The translations under genes were made by a program, and so were the position numbers. A stretch of DNA of 64,000 nt from assembly GCA_028277185.1 (NCBI GenBank), contig JANQGQ010000013.1, positions 31,132 through 95,131 of the forward strand, in the 5' to 3' direction. Shown here in pieces: positions 8,008-16,746 of the stretch (the stretch's first letter is position 1; every line of letters starts with the position of its first letter). This DNA is from Woeseiaceae bacterium (lineage in GTDB: Bacteria; Pseudomonadota; Gammaproteobacteria; Steroidobacterales; Woeseiaceae). The notes under the pieces are model-generated. The model had not been told where the DNA came from. It worked only from the letters and a program-made list of their open reading frames with translations, and searched no databases.

Positions 8008-9932
8008 GAGGCGCCGCCCTGCAGAGCCAGGACCGGAAACCGGATTTCGGTCCCCGGGCGCACCTTGTGCGGATCGATGCCAGGGTTGTATTGGCGAAAC
8101 AGCCAGACGGGCACGCCATACTGCCTGAGCGCGAGGATCCAGACCGACTCGCCACGGCGCACCGTGTGCGCGACGACGCCGGTGATGACGTTGTCGCGGA
8201 AAAACGCGTCCTGCTCCGAGCGCTGCCAGGCGATCCGCCTGGCCTCGAAACTCGCCGCGTCGACTTGACTCAAGTCCAGCCGCAGACGCTGGCCGACGGT
8301 CACGGGCGTCCGGAAGGCGAGACCGTTGATGTCGCGAAGTCGCTGTGTGCGTAAGCCCAGCCAATCCGCATAGTGACCGAGCGTCTCGAGCGGCTGCACC
8401 TCGATCGTCTGGTCGGCGGCGACGCTGTAGTCGCTGGGATCGGACAGGAGCTCGGTCTGGCGTGGCGCCGGCTCGGTTGCCGCGGCGACGACGTCCACGA
8501 GCGCCGCTGGCTCGGCTTCCGCGATACCGTCCGTGTAGTCGGCCGGCGGCATCAGAGAGGCGACGACTGCCGCCTCTACGGCCGCGTTGATCGTCGCGGG
8601 CGGCGGCTCCGGCGACGACGGTGCCGGACCTGCGGCCGGCAGCCTGATCTGCTGCCCGGCGCGTATGCGGTTGCCGCTCCGCAGGCCGTTGAGCGCCACG
8701 AGCGTCGATACGCGGGTGTCGTAGGCCTCGGCAATTTCGGACAGGGTGTCGCCGCGGCGAACCGTGTGGAACAGGTCCGGAAGCTGACTGGCGTGCAGCG
8801 ACGCCGGGTCGAACAGCGAGCGAATGTCGGTGAGGCCATCGCTCAGGTGCGCTACCGGCACTCGCAGCCGGTAGCCGCGCGGCACGTGCTTGCTGCCCTG
8901 CCAGATCGTCGGCTGCAGCGCCGGATTGTGCGTCGCAAGCTGGCCCGGCGTGAGACCCAGTGCGCTCACGAGGTCGCCCGCGCTCACGTAGGCCGGCATT
9001 TCGAAGTAGCGGTAGTCTTCGGGCTCGTCGAATACGAGGCCCGGGAAATAGCGCTCCCGGTCTTTGTCGACGCGGCTGGCCGCGAGAAAGGCCACATAGA
9101 AATTGCGCGAGGCAAAACCGAAAGTCCGGCCGCGGTAGCGGCGCAGGATGTCGACATAGGCCGTGTCGCCGAACTCGCGCATCGCGCGGCGCACGCCGCC
9201 CAGCCCGTGGTTGTAGGCGGTGATCGCCATGGGCCAGTTGCCGGTAATGGAGTAGTTGTAAGCCAGAAGCTGTCCGGCGGCCGTCGTCGCAAGCCAGGGA
9301 TCGTTGCGCTCGTCGAGGATGTGGTCGACCTCGAGAAAGCGGCGGCCGGTACTGCGCGTGAACTGCCAGATGCCGGAGGCGCCGACGTGCGACCGCGCGT
9401 TCGGATTGTAGGAAGACTCCACGTGCGGAAGGGCGACGAGTTCGAGCGGTACGCCGAGCCGGGCGAGTTCGGTCTCGACGTGGCCTCGCCAGCGGCCCGA
9501 ACGTTCGAGGCCCTCGCGAAACCGGTCGGCCAGGCCCTGCTGATAGCGAATCCGGCCAGCCGCACGCTCGAGCTCCGCATTGCTGACGTCGTCGGGCCAG
9601 AGCGCGAGCACGCGGGCGGCCTCGGCACTCAGGTTGTCGCGCCCGCCGCTTGCAAGCTCGAGCAGCGTGGCTCTGAGCGCGGCGCGCCGCTGGCCGACAC
9701 GGCGCTGTCGTTCGCGCCGGCTGACACCCGCCGGAATGTCGATACGCTCGTAAACGACGTCGAGGTGCCGGTTGTCGTGCAGAACACCCTCGCTGCTATC
9801 GTAGCGCGTGAAGATCGCCTCCCAGAAGGCCACGTCGGGCTCGAGCTCGGGCGGCAGCGGCAGGTCGGTCGCCGCGGCCGGGGCCACGTGGGACGCAACG
9901 AGGAGTAATAAAAGTCGAACGAACGTTGTCAT
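8004..9932 (-). CDS. MltD-like membrane-bound lytic murein transglycosylase with LysM domains
   Basis: The protein has 642 residues from ATG 9932 (a TTG at 9953 is possible). After the signal peptide FVRLLLLLVASHVAPAAA comes a Slt-type lysozyme-like domain with the catalytic Glu in PHVESSYNPNARS, then VGASGIWQFTRSTG and AYNHGLGGV. The C-terminal half has two clear LysM modules: HTVRRGDTLSEIAEAYDT...NRIRAGQQIRLP, and a final HTVRRGESVWILALRQYG...IRFP. A weaker one lies between. This order is that of MltD. The enzyme cleaves the glycan backbone to 1,6-anhydro-muropeptides. The extra LysM copies and Ala/Pro linker make it longer than E. coli MltD (about 450 residues). Confidence 0.92.
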   Translation of the reverse strand: MTTFVRLLLLLVASHVAPAAATDLPLPPELEPDVAFWEAIFTRYDSSEGVLHDNRHLDVVYERIDIPAGVSRRERQRRVGQRRAALRATLLELASGGRDNLSAEAARVLALWPDDVSNAELERAAGRIRYQQGLADRFREGLERSGRWRGHVETELARLGVPLELVALPHVESSYNPNARSHVGASGIWQFTRSTGRRFLEVDHILDERNDPWLATTAAGQLLAYNYSITGNWPMAITAYNHGLGGVRRAMREFGDTAYVDILRRYRGRTFGFASRNFYVAFLAASRVDKDRERYFPGLVFDEPEDYRYFEMPAYVSAGDLVSALGLTPGQLATHNPALQPTIWQGSKHVPRGYRLRVPVAHLSDGLTDIRSLFDPASLHASQLPDLFHTVRRGDTLSEIAEAYDTRVSTLVALNGLRSGNRIRAGQQIRLPAAGPAPSSPEPPPATINAAVEAAVVASLMPPADYTDGIAEAEPAALVDVVAAATEPAPRQTELLSDPSDYSVAADQTIEVQPLETLGHYADWLGLRTQRLRDINGLAFRTPVTVGQRLRLDLSQVDAASFEARRIAWQRSEQDAFFRDNVITGVVAHTVRRGESVWILALRQYGVPVWLFRQYNPGIDPHKVRPGTEIRFPVLALQGGAS

Positions 9933-10019
9933 TGTAGAGAGAGTGCGTTTCAATCAGACTTGCTCGCCGTAGCCAAGCAGTTCACAGAAAAAACAGCCGT
10001 TTCCGGTTACTTTTGCAGA

Positions 10020-11369
10020 ATGCTAATGAGGTTCATGACTCGCAGCAAATCTACCGCGGAGCGCCCGGGCGGCGCCCTGCGCTGCCTCGTGCTGCTCATG
10101 ACCGGCCTGCTTGCATTGCCGGCCGGCGCGGGCGAGCAGCCCTCGGAGCCCGACATCGCCGACGTCAGTGAGGATACGACGCTCGAAGACGGAGCGGGTT
10201 CCGCCGCGAAGGCACCGGACGCCGCCGTGGAGGATGCGGGCTTTGCCGACGACGGCCTCCCGGACGCGGAGGAAGAACCTCAAGACGACGTACCGCTGGC
10301 CGACGCGGTCACGGAAGCCGAGACCGACGAAGCGGAGGCGCTGTGGCTGCTCGGCGAAAAGGTCGAACCCGGCACGTCCGCCCGTCTGAACTGGTCCGCC
10401 ACCGAGCTGTTCGAGGGCGTACCGGTCTCGACGCCGGTGCTCGTCGTCAATGGCCGCAAGGCAGGCCCGGTGCTCTGCCTGACGGCGGCGATCCACGGCG
10501 ACGAGCTCAACGGCATCGAGATGGTTCGGCGGGTCATGCACGACATGATTCCCGAGAAACTCTCCGGCGCGATCATCGGCGTGCCCATCGTCAACGTTCA
10601 GGGCTTCCGCCGCGGCTCGCGGTATCTGCCGGACCGCCGGGATCTGAACCGCTACTTTCCGGGCAACCCGCGCGGCAGCGCCGCTTCGCGAATCGCGCAC
10701 TCCTTCTTCACGCGGGTCGTAATGCACTGCGACGCGCTGATCGACCTGCACACGGGGTCCCAGGAACGCTACAACCTGCCGCAGATTCGCGCGGACCTGC
10801 GCGACCCGGACGTCGTCACGCTGACGCAGGGCCTCGGCGGCATGGTCGTCCTGCACAGCACGCCCGCCCGCGGGACGCTGCGCGCAGCGGCGACGGCGGC
10901 CGGAATTCCGACCGTGACGCTCGAAGCGGGCGGCCCGTCGGCGCTCGAGGCCGGCGTCGTCCGCCAGGGTGTCACGGGTATCGAAACGCTGATCTCGACC
11001 CTGTCGATGCAGCGCCGCCGGTCGATCTGGGGCGATCCGGAACCGGTTTACTACCGCTCCACCTGGGTCCGGGCCGACTCCGGCGGCATCCTGTTCTCCG
11101 ACGTGAGTCTCGGCAGCTCGGTACGGAAGGGCGATCTCCTCGGTACGATCACGGACCCCGTGTCCAACGCCCGCGCCGAACTCAGAGCGCCGTATTCGGG
11201 ACGCGTGCTCGGCATGGCGCGCAACCAGGTCGTCATGCCGGGCAACGCCGCCTTCCATCTCGGCATCGTCGACGACACGCCCGAGGATCTCGCGACCGAG
11301 GAGCCGCTCGTCGAAACCGAGCAGAAAACCGAACCCACGGGCGACTACGTCGACGGCATGTCGGAATAA
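10020..11369 (+). CDS. Exported succinylglutamate desuccinylase/aspartoacylase-family zinc hydrolase
   Basis: 449 residues from ATG 10020; ATGs at 10026 and 10035 are alternatives and none has a strong ribosome site. A signal peptide (CLVLLMTGLLALPAGAG) is followed by about 70 residues very rich in Asp, Glu and Ala, then the catalytic domain. That domain has the zinc-site motif HGDELNGIEMVRR, the arginine segment RDLNRYFPGN, DALIDLHTGSQERYNLPQIR with the third zinc His, and TLEAGGPSALE. A barrel-like C-terminal part (RVLGMARNQVVMPGNAAFHLG) ends it. Family members remove acyl groups from amino acids. The substrate here is unknown, and export with an acidic linker is atypical for the catabolic enzymes. 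Confidence 0.87.
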   Translation: MLMRFMTRSKSTAERPGGALRCLVLLMTGLLALPAGAGEQPSEPDIADVSEDTTLEDGAGSAAKAPDAAVEDAGFADDGLPDAEEEPQDDVPLADAVTEAETDEAEALWLLGEKVEPGTSARLNWSATELFEGVPVSTPVLVVNGRKAGPVLCLTAAIHGDELNGIEMVRRVMHDMIPEKLSGAIIGVPIVNVQGFRRGSRYLPDRRDLNRYFPGNPRGSAASRIAHSFFTRVVMHCDALIDLHTGSQERYNLPQIRADLRDPDVVTLTQGLGGMVVLHSTPARGTLRAAATAAGIPTVTLEAGGPSALEAGVVRQGVTGIETLISTLSMQRRRSIWGDPEPVYYRSTWVRADSGGILFSDVSLGSSVRKGDLLGTITDPVSNARAELRAPYSGRVLGMARNQVVMPGNAAFHLGIVDDTPEDLATEEPLVETEQKTEPTGDYVDGMSE

Positions 11370-11411
11370 GTCGCTGGACGCCGGGAGAGCCGCCACTTAG
11401 AGTCCGGCGCC

Positions 11412-12350
11412 ATGGCTCAGGAACGCCGCCCTCTTTATCACTACTGGCAGCCGGTGCACTGGCCGCTGTGGCTGGGCCTCGGCTGTCTGCGCCTGCTGTG
11501 CCTCTTGCCGAACCGTGCGGCGCTTGCTGCCGGCCGCGCCATGGGCCGCCTCGCGCACGCCCTCGCCGGTGAGCGGCGCCTCATCGTCCGCCGCAACCTG
11601 GAGCTGTGCTTCCCCGAACTCTCCGCCGAGGAACGCAACGCGCTTGCCCGCCGTCATTTCGAGGCGCTCGGCATGTCGCTCATCGAGATGGGCTGGGGCC
11701 GCTGGGCCAATGACGACCGGCTTCTGGCGGTCACGACGCTCAAAGGCGTCGAGCATCTGACCCGGGCGACGGACGCCGGGCAAGGCGTCATTCTCCTGAG
11801 TGCGCACTTCACGACCCTGGAATTGTCGGGCCGCGTCCTTGCGCTCAACTCGCCACCGTTCGACGCGGTGTACCGCCGGAACCGCAGCGACTTCGTAACC
11901 GACATTCTGCGTTCCGGACGCGAGGTCTCGGCCGACGACACGATCGAAAAGCGCGACATCAAGAAAATGGTCAGGAGCCTGCGCGCCGGCCGCCCGGTCT
12001 GGTACGCACCCGATCAGAGCTACGACCGCAAGGGCGCCGAGGTCGTCGAGTTCTTCGGCATCCCGACCATGCACACGACGGCCACGTCGACGCTGGCGCG
12101 GCTCGGGCGCGCGGTCACGCTGCCCTACTTCCCGCGGCGGCTGGCCAACGGCCGCTACGAGATCGAGATCCTGCCGCCGCTCGACGACTTCCCGAGCGGC
12201 GACCCGGTTGCCGATACCCGACAGTACGTTGGCGCACTCGAGGCGCATATTCGCCGCTGCCCCGAGCAGTACCTGTGGATTCACCGGAAGTTCAAGAACC
12301 TCCCGGAAGCGTATCCGGACTACTATGCGGACCTCCGCGCCACCGAGTAG
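11412..12350 (+). CDS. lpxL: Lipid A biosynthesis acyltransferase, LpxL/HtrB family
   Basis: The protein has 312 residues, the usual length. A membrane anchor near residues 18-35 is followed by the acyltransferase domain with the HX4(D/E) catalytic motif in LLSAHFTTLELSGR. Next come VYRRNRSDF, WYAPDQSYDRKGAEVVEFFG and the closing HRKFKNLPEAYPDYY. LpxL-type enzymes add a secondary acyl chain from acyl-ACP to Kdo2-lipid IVA at the inner membrane. Whether this copy is lauroyl- or myristoyl-specific cannot be told. It sits next to the Kdo kinase and heptosyltransferases, which fits a lipid A/core locus. Confidence 0.93.
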   Translation: MAQERRPLYHYWQPVHWPLWLGLGCLRLLCLLPNRAALAAGRAMGRLAHALAGERRLIVRRNLELCFPELSAEERNALARRHFEALGMSLIEMGWGRWANDDRLLAVTTLKGVEHLTRATDAGQGVILLSAHFTTLELSGRVLALNSPPFDAVYRRNRSDFVTDILRSGREVSADDTIEKRDIKKMVRSLRAGRPVWYAPDQSYDRKGAEVVEFFGIPTMHTTATSTLARLGRAVTLPYFPRRLANGRYEIEILPPLDDFPSGDPVADTRQYVGALEAHIRRCPEQYLWIHRKFKNLPEAYPDYYADLRATE

Positions 12351-12372
12351 TCCGCGTACGCAGGGGCCTTAG

Positions 12373-13104
12373 TCACGAAGCCGATTTAGCAGCCGCGAAG
12401 TAGCCTTCGAGCAACGCCTCCCAATCCGATTCGACGAAGCTCAGGCCCGGATCGAGCGTCTTGATCTTCGTAAGCGACCGGTGCAGGCGTCCGAGCGTCT
12501 CCTGCTGCCAGGTGCCGGGGTTCATGAGCTTCCCCTTGTCGAAATCGAGCATCCAGAGCCGGTTCCCGGCGCCGATTTGCAGGTTGTAAGCGTTCATGTC
12601 GGCGTGAAACACGCCGTGGCTGTGGAATTCGTGGATCGCGCTGCCCAGTTCCTGCCAGAACGTTTCCCCCTGCGGCTCGGCAATGACGGCGGACAGCGGC
12701 CTGACGTCGGGCAGCCGCACCGTAATCAGGTCGGCCGTGTAGAAGGGTCCGATGCGCCGGTAGCGCGCCGCCGCCGGCCGCGGCACGCGCAGACCGAACT
12801 CGACCATCTTCTTGAGCAGGCGCCATTCCGCGAAGCAGCGCGTCGCATCCTCACCCGTGAAAACGTACAGATCGCGCACCAGCTTGCCGACTAGCCCGCC
12901 GCGCAAGTAGTGTCTCAGCACCAATTGCCTCGGCACGTTACCGACGAACATCGTGTTGCCGCGGCCAGCCGAGCGAAGCTTGCCGGCGACGGGCTCGGCG
13001 TGAGGCCAGCCGCGCGGGTTGAAGTGCTTTTCCTCGATCTGGTTGATGACCGCCCGATCGTATAGCATGGCGCCGTTGGCTGTTCTTACGACGGTTTCGG
13101 TCAA
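12373..13104 (-). CDS. kdkA: 3-deoxy-D-manno-octulosonic acid kinase
   Basis: The protein has 243 residues from TTG 13104, chosen because GGGGAAGGA lies just upstream and because the longer frame would overlap the divergent gene. KdkA phosphorylates O4 of Kdo in the LPS inner core of organisms that carry a single Kdo. The kinase fold is visible: LRHYLRGGLVGKLVRDLYVF, EWRLLKKMVEFGLRVPRP, the catalytic loop GVFHADMNAYNLQIG (HAD plus Asn) and the metal Asp in LWMLDFDKGKL, then GTWQQETLGRLHRSL. It is divergent from a heptosyltransferase only 21 bases away. Confidence 0.93.
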   Translation of the reverse strand: MTETVVRTANGAMLYDRAVINQIEEKHFNPRGWPHAEPVAGKLRSAGRGNTMFVGNVPRQLVLRHYLRGGLVGKLVRDLYVFTGEDATRCFAEWRLLKKMVEFGLRVPRPAAARYRRIGPFYTADLITVRLPDVRPLSAVIAEPQGETFWQELGSAIHEFHSHGVFHADMNAYNLQIGAGNRLWMLDFDKGKLMNPGTWQQETLGRLHRSLTKIKTLDPGLSFVESDWEALLEGYFAAAKSAS

Positions 13105-13125
13105 GGTTCCTTCCCCAGCCTGGAT

Positions 13126-14175
13126 ATGCAGACGCGCTCCTTCGGCCCGCCACCTAAAGACATCTGCGTCGTACGCCTGTCCGCCATCGGCGATACCTGT
13201 CACGCGCTTGCCGTCGTTCGCAACCTTCAGGACAACTGGCCGGACGCGCGCCTGACCTGGGTTATCGGCCGCGGCGAAGCCGCACTACTCGGCGACATTT
13301 CGGGCGTCGAGTTTATCATCTTCGACAAACGCGAAGGCCGCGCCGCCTATCGTCCGGTAGTCGCGGCCCTCGAAGGCAGACACTTCGACGTCGCGCTGTG
13401 CATGCACGCATCGCTGCGCGTCAACCTGCTATATCCGCGCCTGCCGACGGACCGGCGGCTCGGATTCGACCGGGCCCGGGCGCGCGACTTTCAATGGCTT
13501 TTTACCAATGAGCGCATCCCCGCGGCCGACGGCGAGCACGCGCTGGACGCCATGCTCGGCTTCGCGCGTCACCTGGGCGCCGAACCGAGAGCGGTGCGCT
13601 GGGACATCCCGCTTCCCGACGCCGCCCGGCGCTTCGCCGAAGGGCACGCCGACGCGCGCACCGTCGTTGTGAGCCCGGTGAGCTCGCAGCGATTCAACAA
13701 CTATCGCAACTGGCCCATCGACCGCTACCGCGCCGTCTGCGAACACCTCACGGGCACGCACGGCATGCAGGTTGTCGTCACGGGCGGTGGCAGCCCGGAA
13801 GAGCGACGCTACGCCGACGCGCTGTCGGAACTCCCCGGCGTCACGAGTCTCGTCGGAAAGACCGGCCTCAAGGAGCTCGTTGCGGTCCTGGAGCGGAGCG
13901 CGTTCGTCGTCTGTCCCGATTCCGGGCCGGTACACATGGCGACGGCAGTGAATACACCCGTGCTTGGGCTGTACGCCACGTCGAATCCGCAGAGGACAGG
14001 CCCGTATCGCAACCGGACCTGGACCGTCGATCGCTATCCCGACGCCGTGGCGCGTTACCTGAGCAAGTCGCCGGAAGACCTGCGCTGGGGCCAGCGCGTG
14101 CGCAACCCGGAGGCCATGGAGCTGATTACGATCGACGAAGTCAACGCCAGGGTCGATGCGCTGATGGCACGCTAA
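13126..14175 (+). CDS. Glycosyltransferase family 9, LPS heptosyltransferase I type
   Basis: The protein has 349 residues. The N-terminal Rossmann domain starts CVVRLSAIGDTCHALAVVRN, the usual GT9 opening. The second domain has VVVSPVSSQRFNNYRNWP (donor binding), VVTGGGSPEERRYAD, SLVGKTGLKELVAVLERS and CPDSGPVHMATAVNTPVLGLY, the ADP-heptose binding signature. It should transfer heptose from ADP-heptose to the LPS inner core on the cytoplasmic face of the membrane. With waaF and hldD close by, a WaaC role is likely but inferred. The start is ATG 13126; no strong ribosome site is present and the promoter must overlap that of kdkA. Confidence 0.88.
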   Translation: MQTRSFGPPPKDICVVRLSAIGDTCHALAVVRNLQDNWPDARLTWVIGRGEAALLGDISGVEFIIFDKREGRAAYRPVVAALEGRHFDVALCMHASLRVNLLYPRLPTDRRLGFDRARARDFQWLFTNERIPAADGEHALDAMLGFARHLGAEPRAVRWDIPLPDAARRFAEGHADARTVVVSPVSSQRFNNYRNWPIDRYRAVCEHLTGTHGMQVVVTGGGSPEERRYADALSELPGVTSLVGKTGLKELVAVLERSAFVVCPDSGPVHMATAVNTPVLGLYATSNPQRTGPYRNRTWTVDRYPDAVARYLSKSPEDLRWGQRVRNPEAMELITIDEVNARVDALMAR

Positions 14176-14279
14176 CTCACGACACTGTCGATTCGGCGAT
14201 GACAGGCTACTCGTCGATGCGCACGGCCTCCCGCTCGCGCCTCCCCACCTGTCCCGGTAGCCGCAAAGCATCGTAGGCA

Positions 14280-14395
14280 GCCTCGCATAGCGGGGTTGGG
14301 GGTGGTTCACCGGAATGGCTCCCCACCGCCGGTCGCTCCATGAGCGTGCGCCAGGACCGAACACCAAAAGACTCAACGCACAGGCAATGTAAAGC
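14280..14395 (-). repeat. Dispersed intergenic repeat, copy A
   Basis: Within this 276-base gap between two convergent genes, 14326-14385 matches 63539-63598 on the other strand: 17 identical bases, a 15-base variable stretch of equal length, then 28 identical bases (about 53 of 60). The 28-base part contains a small hairpin CGCTC-ATG-GAGCG. Farther along, both copies carry a version of CCAACCCCGC(C/T)ATGCG. A GGAATGGCTCC segment is present in the opposite orientation in the two copies. No gene is supported in the gap. Confidence 0.8.
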
Positions 14396-14451
14396 CAGGC
14401 TTCCGGGGAGCATTACCGGACAAGGATGCCACCGCCCGGCAGCGAACTATT

Positions 14452-15477
14452 TCAAGACCGATTCGAGTTCGCCGCCGCGACGATGGCGGCGTGCAGCCGC
14501 TCCGGGCGGAGTTCGTTGAGACAGTTCAGGTGACCGAGCGGACAGGTCCGCTCGAAGCAGGGACTGCAGTCCAGACGCAGGTAGTGAATCGTTTTGTTCG
14601 CGGTGAGCGGCGGCGTGAAGTCGGGTGACGACGAGCCATAGATCCCGTGGACCCGGGTGCCCACTGCCGCGGCAACGTGCATGAGCCCGGAATCGTTGCT
14701 GACGACCTGCCGGGTCAGGGCGAGCAGGTCGACGGTATCCACGAGCGCGGTACGGCCGCAGAGGTTCACGGCCCGACTGGCCGCGGCGATCTGCTCGCCG
14801 GCCGCTCCGTCTTTGTCGGAACCGAGTATCCAGACGTCATAACCGTCCGCATCCAGCAGCGCTGCGAGCGCACCGAAGTAATCGAGCGGCCAGCACTTGG
14901 CGGGACCGTACTCGGCGCCCGGCATGAACGCGACGACCGGCCGGTCGCCGTTCAGGCCGAGTTGTTCGCGCAGAGCGGCCTGGCGCCCGGGGTCGACGCG
15001 AAGCCCGGGCTCCGGCAGCTCCCCGGGCAGCGGCGTATCCGCATCGAGGCCCAGCGCCACGAAGCGTTTGACGGTTTGATCGAGCACATTCCGGTCGAAG
15101 GCTCTGACGTCGTTGATCACGACATAGCGGCTTTCGCCGCGAAAACCCGTGCGCCGCGGAATGCCCGCGAACCACGGCACCAGCGCGGCCTTGAGCGAAC
15201 GCGGCAGCACGATGGCGTGATCGTAGTCCGGCAGCTGCCGCGCCAGGCGCCGACGCTTGCCGATCCCCAGCTCGCCGTGCGCGGTGTCGAGCGCGATCGC
15301 CTCGCGAACCTCCGGCATGCGCCTGACGATCGGCAGTGACCAGGCGGGAGCGAGCACGTCGACCGCCCGCCCGGGGTCCTGAGCTTTGAGCACTTTGAAC
15401 AGCGACTGGGCCATCACCATGTCGCCAACCCAGGAGGGACCGACGACCAGTACCGCAGTTTCGCCGGCGCCGGACAT
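14452..15477 (-). CDS. waaF: Lipopolysaccharide heptosyltransferase II
   Basis: The protein has 341 residues. It opens AVLVVGPSWVGDMVMAQSL, the characteristic WaaF start. Next come DVLAPAWSLPIVRRMPEV, ALVPWFAGIPRRTGFRGE, VAFMPGAEYGPAKCWPLDYF and the donor site VVSNDSGLMHVAAAVGTRVHGIYGSSSPDFTPP split across the second domain. The C-terminus has the Cys-rich CSPCFERTCPLGHLNCLNEL seen in many WaaF proteins. It adds the second heptose to the LPS inner core. The gene follows hldD by six bases, so the sugar-nucleotide epimerase and the transferase that uses its product are co-expressed. Confidence 0.96.
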   Translation of the reverse strand: MSGAGETAVLVVGPSWVGDMVMAQSLFKVLKAQDPGRAVDVLAPAWSLPIVRRMPEVREAIALDTAHGELGIGKRRRLARQLPDYDHAIVLPRSLKAALVPWFAGIPRRTGFRGESRYVVINDVRAFDRNVLDQTVKRFVALGLDADTPLPGELPEPGLRVDPGRQAALREQLGLNGDRPVVAFMPGAEYGPAKCWPLDYFGALAALLDADGYDVWILGSDKDGAAGEQIAAASRAVNLCGRTALVDTVDLLALTRQVVSNDSGLMHVAAAVGTRVHGIYGSSSPDFTPPLTANKTIHYLRLDCSPCFERTCPLGHLNCLNELRPERLHAAIVAAANSNRS

Positions 15478-15483
15478 GCCGCC

Positions 15484-16437
15484 TCAGCGGCCGTCGCTGT
15501 CGGCCAGCTCGCTCAGATAGTCCCGAACGCCGTCTTCGACCGGACGAAAGTCGATGTCGCAGCCCGACGCGCGCAGGGCCGCCAGGTCCGCCTGCGTGAA
15601 GCTCTGATAGGCGCCTTCGAGATGCTCGGGAAACGGGATGTAGCGGATCGCGCCTCTGCCGTGAAAGGCGATGACCGCTTTTGCTACGTCGTTGAAGGTC
15701 TGCGCCCGGCCTGTGCCCGTATTGAAGATGCCGGACACGCCCGGATTGTCGAGGAACCACAGGTTGACCGCGCAAACGTCGTCGACATACACGAAGTCGC
15801 GGCGCTGCTCGCCGTCGGCATAGCCGCCGGACCCCTCGAACAGACGCACCTCGCCGTCGGCCAGGAGCTGATTGTTGAAGTGGAAAGCGACGCTCGCCAT
15901 GCTGCCCTTGTGCTGCTCGCGCGGCCCGTACACGTTGAAGTAGCGCAGGCCGACGACCTGGCTGCCGGGCTCCGCGGCGACGCGGCGGACGTAGCGGTCG
16001 AACTGCAGCTTCGAGTAACCGTAGACGTTCAGCGGCTTTTCGTTGTCCGGATCCTCAGTGAACGCGGTCGACGCTCCGTAGACCGCGGCCGACGATGCAT
16101 AGATGAACGGCACGCGATGCTCGAGACAGCGATGCAACAGCGTCTGCGAGTAGCTGTAGTTGTTCTCCATCATGTAGCGCCCGTTCCACTCCGTGGTCGT
16201 GGAGCAGGCGCCCTGATGCAGCACCGCGTCGAGCGAAGCGACGAAATCGTCGTCGGCCATGCGTTCGAGGAACGCGGCCTTGTCGAGGTAGTCGGCGATC
16301 GGCAGATCGCTCAGATTGACGAACTTGTGTCCGTCCTCGAGATCGTCGACGACGACTATGTCCTCGCGGCCGCGTTCGGCAAGCATCCTGACGAGGTTGC
16401 TACCGATGAAGCCGGCACCGCCGGTCACGATCAGCAC
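15484..16437 (-). CDS. hldD: ADP-L-glycero-D-manno-heptose 6-epimerase
   Basis: The protein has 317 residues, the usual length. The NADP-binding Rossmann motif is at the very start ([19 protein letters not shown]). The SDR catalytic residues appear as Ser-Ser in [10 protein letters not shown] and the YxxxK in [14 protein letters not shown]. Family-specific segments such as [19 protein letters not shown] and [17 protein letters not shown] match HldD closely. It converts ADP-D,D-heptose to ADP-L,D-heptose, the donor for the heptosyltransferases next to it. It is followed by waaF and preceded by the zinc-finger gene 6 bases upstream. Confidence 0.97.
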   Translation of the reverse strand: MLIVTGGAGFIGSNLVRMLAERGREDIVVVDDLEDGHKFVNLSDLPIADYLDKAAFLERMADDDFVASLDAVLHQGACSTTTEWNGRYMMENNYSYSQTLLHRCLEHRVPFIYASSAAVYGASTAFTEDPDNEKPLNVYGYSKLQFDRYVRRVAAEPGSQVVGLRYFNVYGPREQHKGSMASVAFHFNNQLLADGEVRLFEGSGGYADGEQRRDFVYVDDVCAVNLWFLDNPGVSGIFNTGTGRAQTFNDVAKAVIAFHGRGAIRYIPFPEHLEGAYQSFTQADLAALRASGCDIDFRPVEDGVRDYLSELADSDGR

Positions 16438-16443
16438 GCGCGC

Positions 16444-16656
16444 TCAGCCGTCGACGAGATAGTAGCTCGCGCCGCAATACGGGCACTTGGCCTCACCGGT
16501 CGCCTCGATCGGGAGATAAACCTTGGGGTGCGAGTTCCAGAGATACATGCCGGGCATCGGACAGGACAGCGGCAGATCCTTTCGCCGGACCTCGTAACGA
16601 TGCTGGGCGTTTGCGGGGATCAGATCCTCATCGACCGTTCCACTCCTTGCGATCAC
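16444..16656 (-). CDS. Zinc-finger domain protein (zf-CHCC / NDUFS6-like)
   Basis: The protein has 70 residues. The C-terminal half has the conserved pattern LSCPMPGMYLWNSHPKVYLP followed by GEAKCPYCGASYYLVDG. Three Cys and a His form the predicted zinc site. This small family often lies beside LPS heptose genes in Beta- and Gammaproteobacteria, and its biochemical role is not established. Here it is six bases upstream of hldD and heads the short hldD-waaF operon. Confidence 0.9.
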   Translation of the reverse strand: MIARSGTVDEDLIPANAQHRYEVRRKDLPLSCPMPGMYLWNSHPKVYLPIEATGEAKCPYCGASYYLVDG

Positions 16657-16746
16657 GTCTTCCCCACGTCGTTTGCCAACTGCCCGAAACAGCCGCGGAT
16701 TATAAGCAATCCGGCCGCGGCGCCTCCAGCCACGGGCCGGTCCCGC

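Noticed and set aside
8008..8364. N-terminal extension of the four-helix membrane protein
   Set aside because: It lies inside the transglycosylase gene in another frame, and the hydrophobic part begins only after the TTG at 8007.
14207..14413. A 68-residue frame on the minus strand within repeat copy A
   Set aside because: Copy B has a related but differently sized frame, and the match is better at the DNA level, so I treat it as a non-coding repeat.
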